From contig OX392543.1 in NCBI GenBank assembly GCA_947623455.1, positions 14,940,757 through 15,004,756 of the forward strand: a stretch of DNA of 64,000 nucleotides, written 5' to 3'. Position 1 is the stretch's first letter. Every line of letters starts with the position of its first letter. Below are positions 62,148 through 64,000 of this stretch, piece by piece. Both the position numbers and the translations under genes were made by a program. This DNA is from Mimachlamys varia (taxonomy: Eukaryota > Mollusca > Bivalvia > Pectinida > Pectinidae). Under the pieces are notes generated by a model. The model was given only the letters and a program-made list of their open reading frames with translations. It was not told the DNA's origin and ran no database searches.

Positions 62148-62358
62148 CTCATCGGCTAAAGCCAGGCCGTGGAAATGGAAGATGTAATAGCCATCATCAG
62201 GAGCAATGAAGTCGTTACTGGTAATGTTGTTACTGCCATTGCCGCATTGTTGTTGAAATCCAGATCGTAAGCTACTTTACCTCCGTCAGTGATCGATTGG
62301 TTATTGGTCAGACCCACCGAAAACGCATGTGGTTTGGTTTCGTCGAAGCCTTCATGTT
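62148..62358 (-). pseudogene. Gene 2 exon 4 with 1-bp deletion
   Basis: The acceptor is ttttttaacag and the donor is GATGAG before GTAAGT. It reads EHEGFDETKPHAFSVGL and onward to NNNAAMA. There gene 1 has ttgtatcctgcc (plus strand) and this copy has ttgttactgcc, one base shorter with one substitution. The downstream part still encodes DGYYIFHFHG-like C1q sequence in another frame, so the loss is recent. Confidence 0.82.
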
Positions 62359-62731
62359 CTGTTAAAAAAAATGTATAATTCAAGAAAGGGCGGTATAGCC
62401 TTGTAGGTGTTTACGGCCCTACCCCAGTGGCCTTCATGGAAGGGAAATTCGCCATTCAACCATCGTCCTATCCCTGCATTTGAATATGACTGACTTGCCA
62501 TGAGGTGGCGATGTTCCCGCTAAATACCATTTATATAGTTTATGGATATGACAAGTTGTAGATGAAGATGAAGCAATTACTTTTTTTGTCTCTCAAAACA
62601 TTTATTCGTGCATTTATTTATTTTTTTTTATTATTTATTCACAGTAGAAGAGAGAAATAACAAGTAATAAGGTACGTTATAATTACAATGATAACAAAAC
62701 AGCACAAGAGATGCTAAGAAAAAGAACTCAC

Positions 62732-63005
62732 CAAAGAATTCGGCATGAATAAGAGCCCCAGTGAAGGTAGTATAGATCTCGTCGGAAGTTCCATATATGA
62801 TATTGTCGTACTGGTCGTGAGCTTTTACATACACAGTGTCCCCGGTATTCAGATAAAGCATTGCGCTGTTTCCGGCGTCAGCATATCCATTCGAACTTGG
62901 AGTATAGGCATAAGCTGAGCATATCAGTTCTGTGTTTTTGTACAGCTCTATCCACAACTTTGTGTTTATGCGGGTAAGCGAGTAGAAGTGGAAGGCGTAG
63001 AAGCC
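62732..63005 (-). CDS. Gene 2 exon 3: C-terminal part of C1q domain 1
   Basis: The acceptor is cttgttcag and the donor is GTGAGT. It begins GFYAFHFYSLTRIN, continues WIELYKNTEL, DAGNSAMLYL and YTTFTGALIHAEFF, and leaves in phase 1. It is open throughout and clearly orthologous in position to gene 1 exon 3. Confidence 0.87.
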
Positions 63006-63731
63006 CTGAACAAGACGGAAACGAGGCGAGTGAATGTTGATTCAATTTACGCCTAATTTAATCCTGAACTGGTAGCTTACCCTGCAAAAGAATACTATAC
63101 TCTACTGAGACTTTAATGGAATGCAAAGAGATATATCCAAACTTGTAAACTATGTGAAAGGAAATATTAACAAAGGATACGTAAGTCGCTATCGGTGTGA
63201 AAGGGATGGATATTGACGCTTAACAGCAGTGTGGAAGATATGGGTGTTAAAATGAATAAAAAATAAATGTTTTAGCTTCTACGAGTAAATCGTCTTATTA
63301 TGACGGCCAAAATAGAACGCGTGTAACTATATGAAAAAAAAATGAACGTCTGCTCGCGCCAGGTAAAGATATTAATATATCCAAACTGCGTGACCTTGAA
63401 TATCAGTCAAGACCGATTCTTTAAAGCAAAGTATTTTCTGACCAAGTATTGGTACTTTAGGCTTTTTGGTTATTCAGAAGAAGATTCTAATGCTTTTTTT
63501 TCATATATAATCTTATATCATATTAGAAGTTATTACATATTTGACACCGGTAACCTTGAAAGCAGGCCAAAGACATTTATTTAAATGAATTGTATAGCAC
63601 TCTCTTCCAGCCACCTACTCGTCAAATAGCATTAAAATGTTGTTAAATGTTGACGCCAGACCGCGGTATAAGCTCGCTTGGTCGTTCAGGTCATTTGGGC
63701 GAGGAGAGCTAAAAGCGTTAATTCCTTTAGA

Positions 63732-63995
63732 GATGACGTAACACACATATATGCTGCACCTTTTATTAAAAATTAAAAAAAGAAAAATTAAACTACATCA
63801 TATAGCTGTTTCGTCCTCTTAGGACACGTCAGTGATGCTAGGAGCCAAAGATGACATAACACACATACGCACACATATGCTGCACCTTTTAAATTTAGTA
63901 ATATATACACTATGCCGAAAAATGAATTAAACTGCATCATACAGCTGGTTTCGTCCATGAAAGACTCGTCAGTTATGCTAGGGGTCAAAATGTTG
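63732..63995 (-). mobile_element. Shortened tandem hammerhead element in gene 2 intron 2
   Basis: Two hammerhead motifs, 63795-63839 and 63934-63979, are 139 nt apart. The first has CUGACGUG (A to U in the invariant GA) and should be inactive. The second has intact CUGACGAG and CGAAA, with one extra C before AGCUGUA that enlarges the stem III loop. Most of the usual unit between them is deleted. Confidence 0.66.
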
Positions 63996-64000
63996 GAATC

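Larger units (their letters stand above)
57690..63005 (-). pseudogene. Triple-C1q paralogue (gene 2), partial at window edge, frame broken in exon 4
   Basis: Exons 3-6 are at 63005-62732 (274 nt), 62358-62148 (211 nt), 60679-60436 (244 nt) and 58114-57690 (425 nt). These match gene 1 lengths except for exon 4, which is one nucleotide short. The deletion, near 62230, shifts the frame after NNNAAMA and gives a stop at 62158-62156. All other exons are open with intact splice sites, so this is either a recent pseudogene, a null allele, or a sequencing or assembly error. Exons 1-2 (signal peptide and first half of domain 1) would lie to the right of the window. Introns are mostly shorter than in gene 1, and the gene sits head-to-tail with it. 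Confidence 0.82.

Overview
This is eukaryotic genomic DNA: AT-rich, dense in decayed repeats, with short exons separated by kilobase introns, consensus GT/AG splice sites and AATAAA polyadenylation signals. The only convincing genes encode secreted proteins with tandem C1q domains. That family is hugely expanded in bivalves, and the repeat style (TIR foldback elements, 'ggcgtccgtcgtccgtc' families, hammerhead-bearing elements) also fits a bivalve mollusc. I cannot name the species.

Layout. Roughly 0-34 kb is intergenic or unassigned repeat-rich DNA with no gene I can support. It holds MITE-like foldback elements, a multi-copy repeat (called family B here), tandem duplications, two tRNA-derived SINE-like units, a Penelope-like reverse transcriptase remnant, and copies of a small element carrying hammerhead ribozymes. 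At 35.2-48.9 kb, on the minus strand, lies a complete six-exon gene. Its exons join in phase into a 454-residue protein: a signal peptide, then three C1q domains. At 57.7 kb to the right edge, also on the minus strand, is a tandem paralogue whose exons 3-6 have almost identical lengths. Its exon 4 carries a 1-bp deletion that breaks the frame, and its exons 1-2 would lie beyond the window.

Two things stand out. (1) At least 14 copies of a short element contain a type I hammerhead ribozyme motif, one of them with no core or stem mismatch. Two or three sites have tandem copies (spacing 373, 318 and 139 nt), which is the architecture of a retrozyme. (2) In both C1q genes the 5' splice-site region that ends exon 4 has been amplified into an intronic tandem array with a period of about 61 bp. 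There are about 9 extra copies in gene 1 and 5 in gene 2, and most still carry an intact GTAAGT donor.

The C1q products are expected to be secreted pattern-recognition or lectin-like molecules; the window contains no other pathway gene. Everything else is mobile-element debris, including a LINE reverse transcriptase fragment interrupted by a hammerhead element and MITEs nested inside older repeats.
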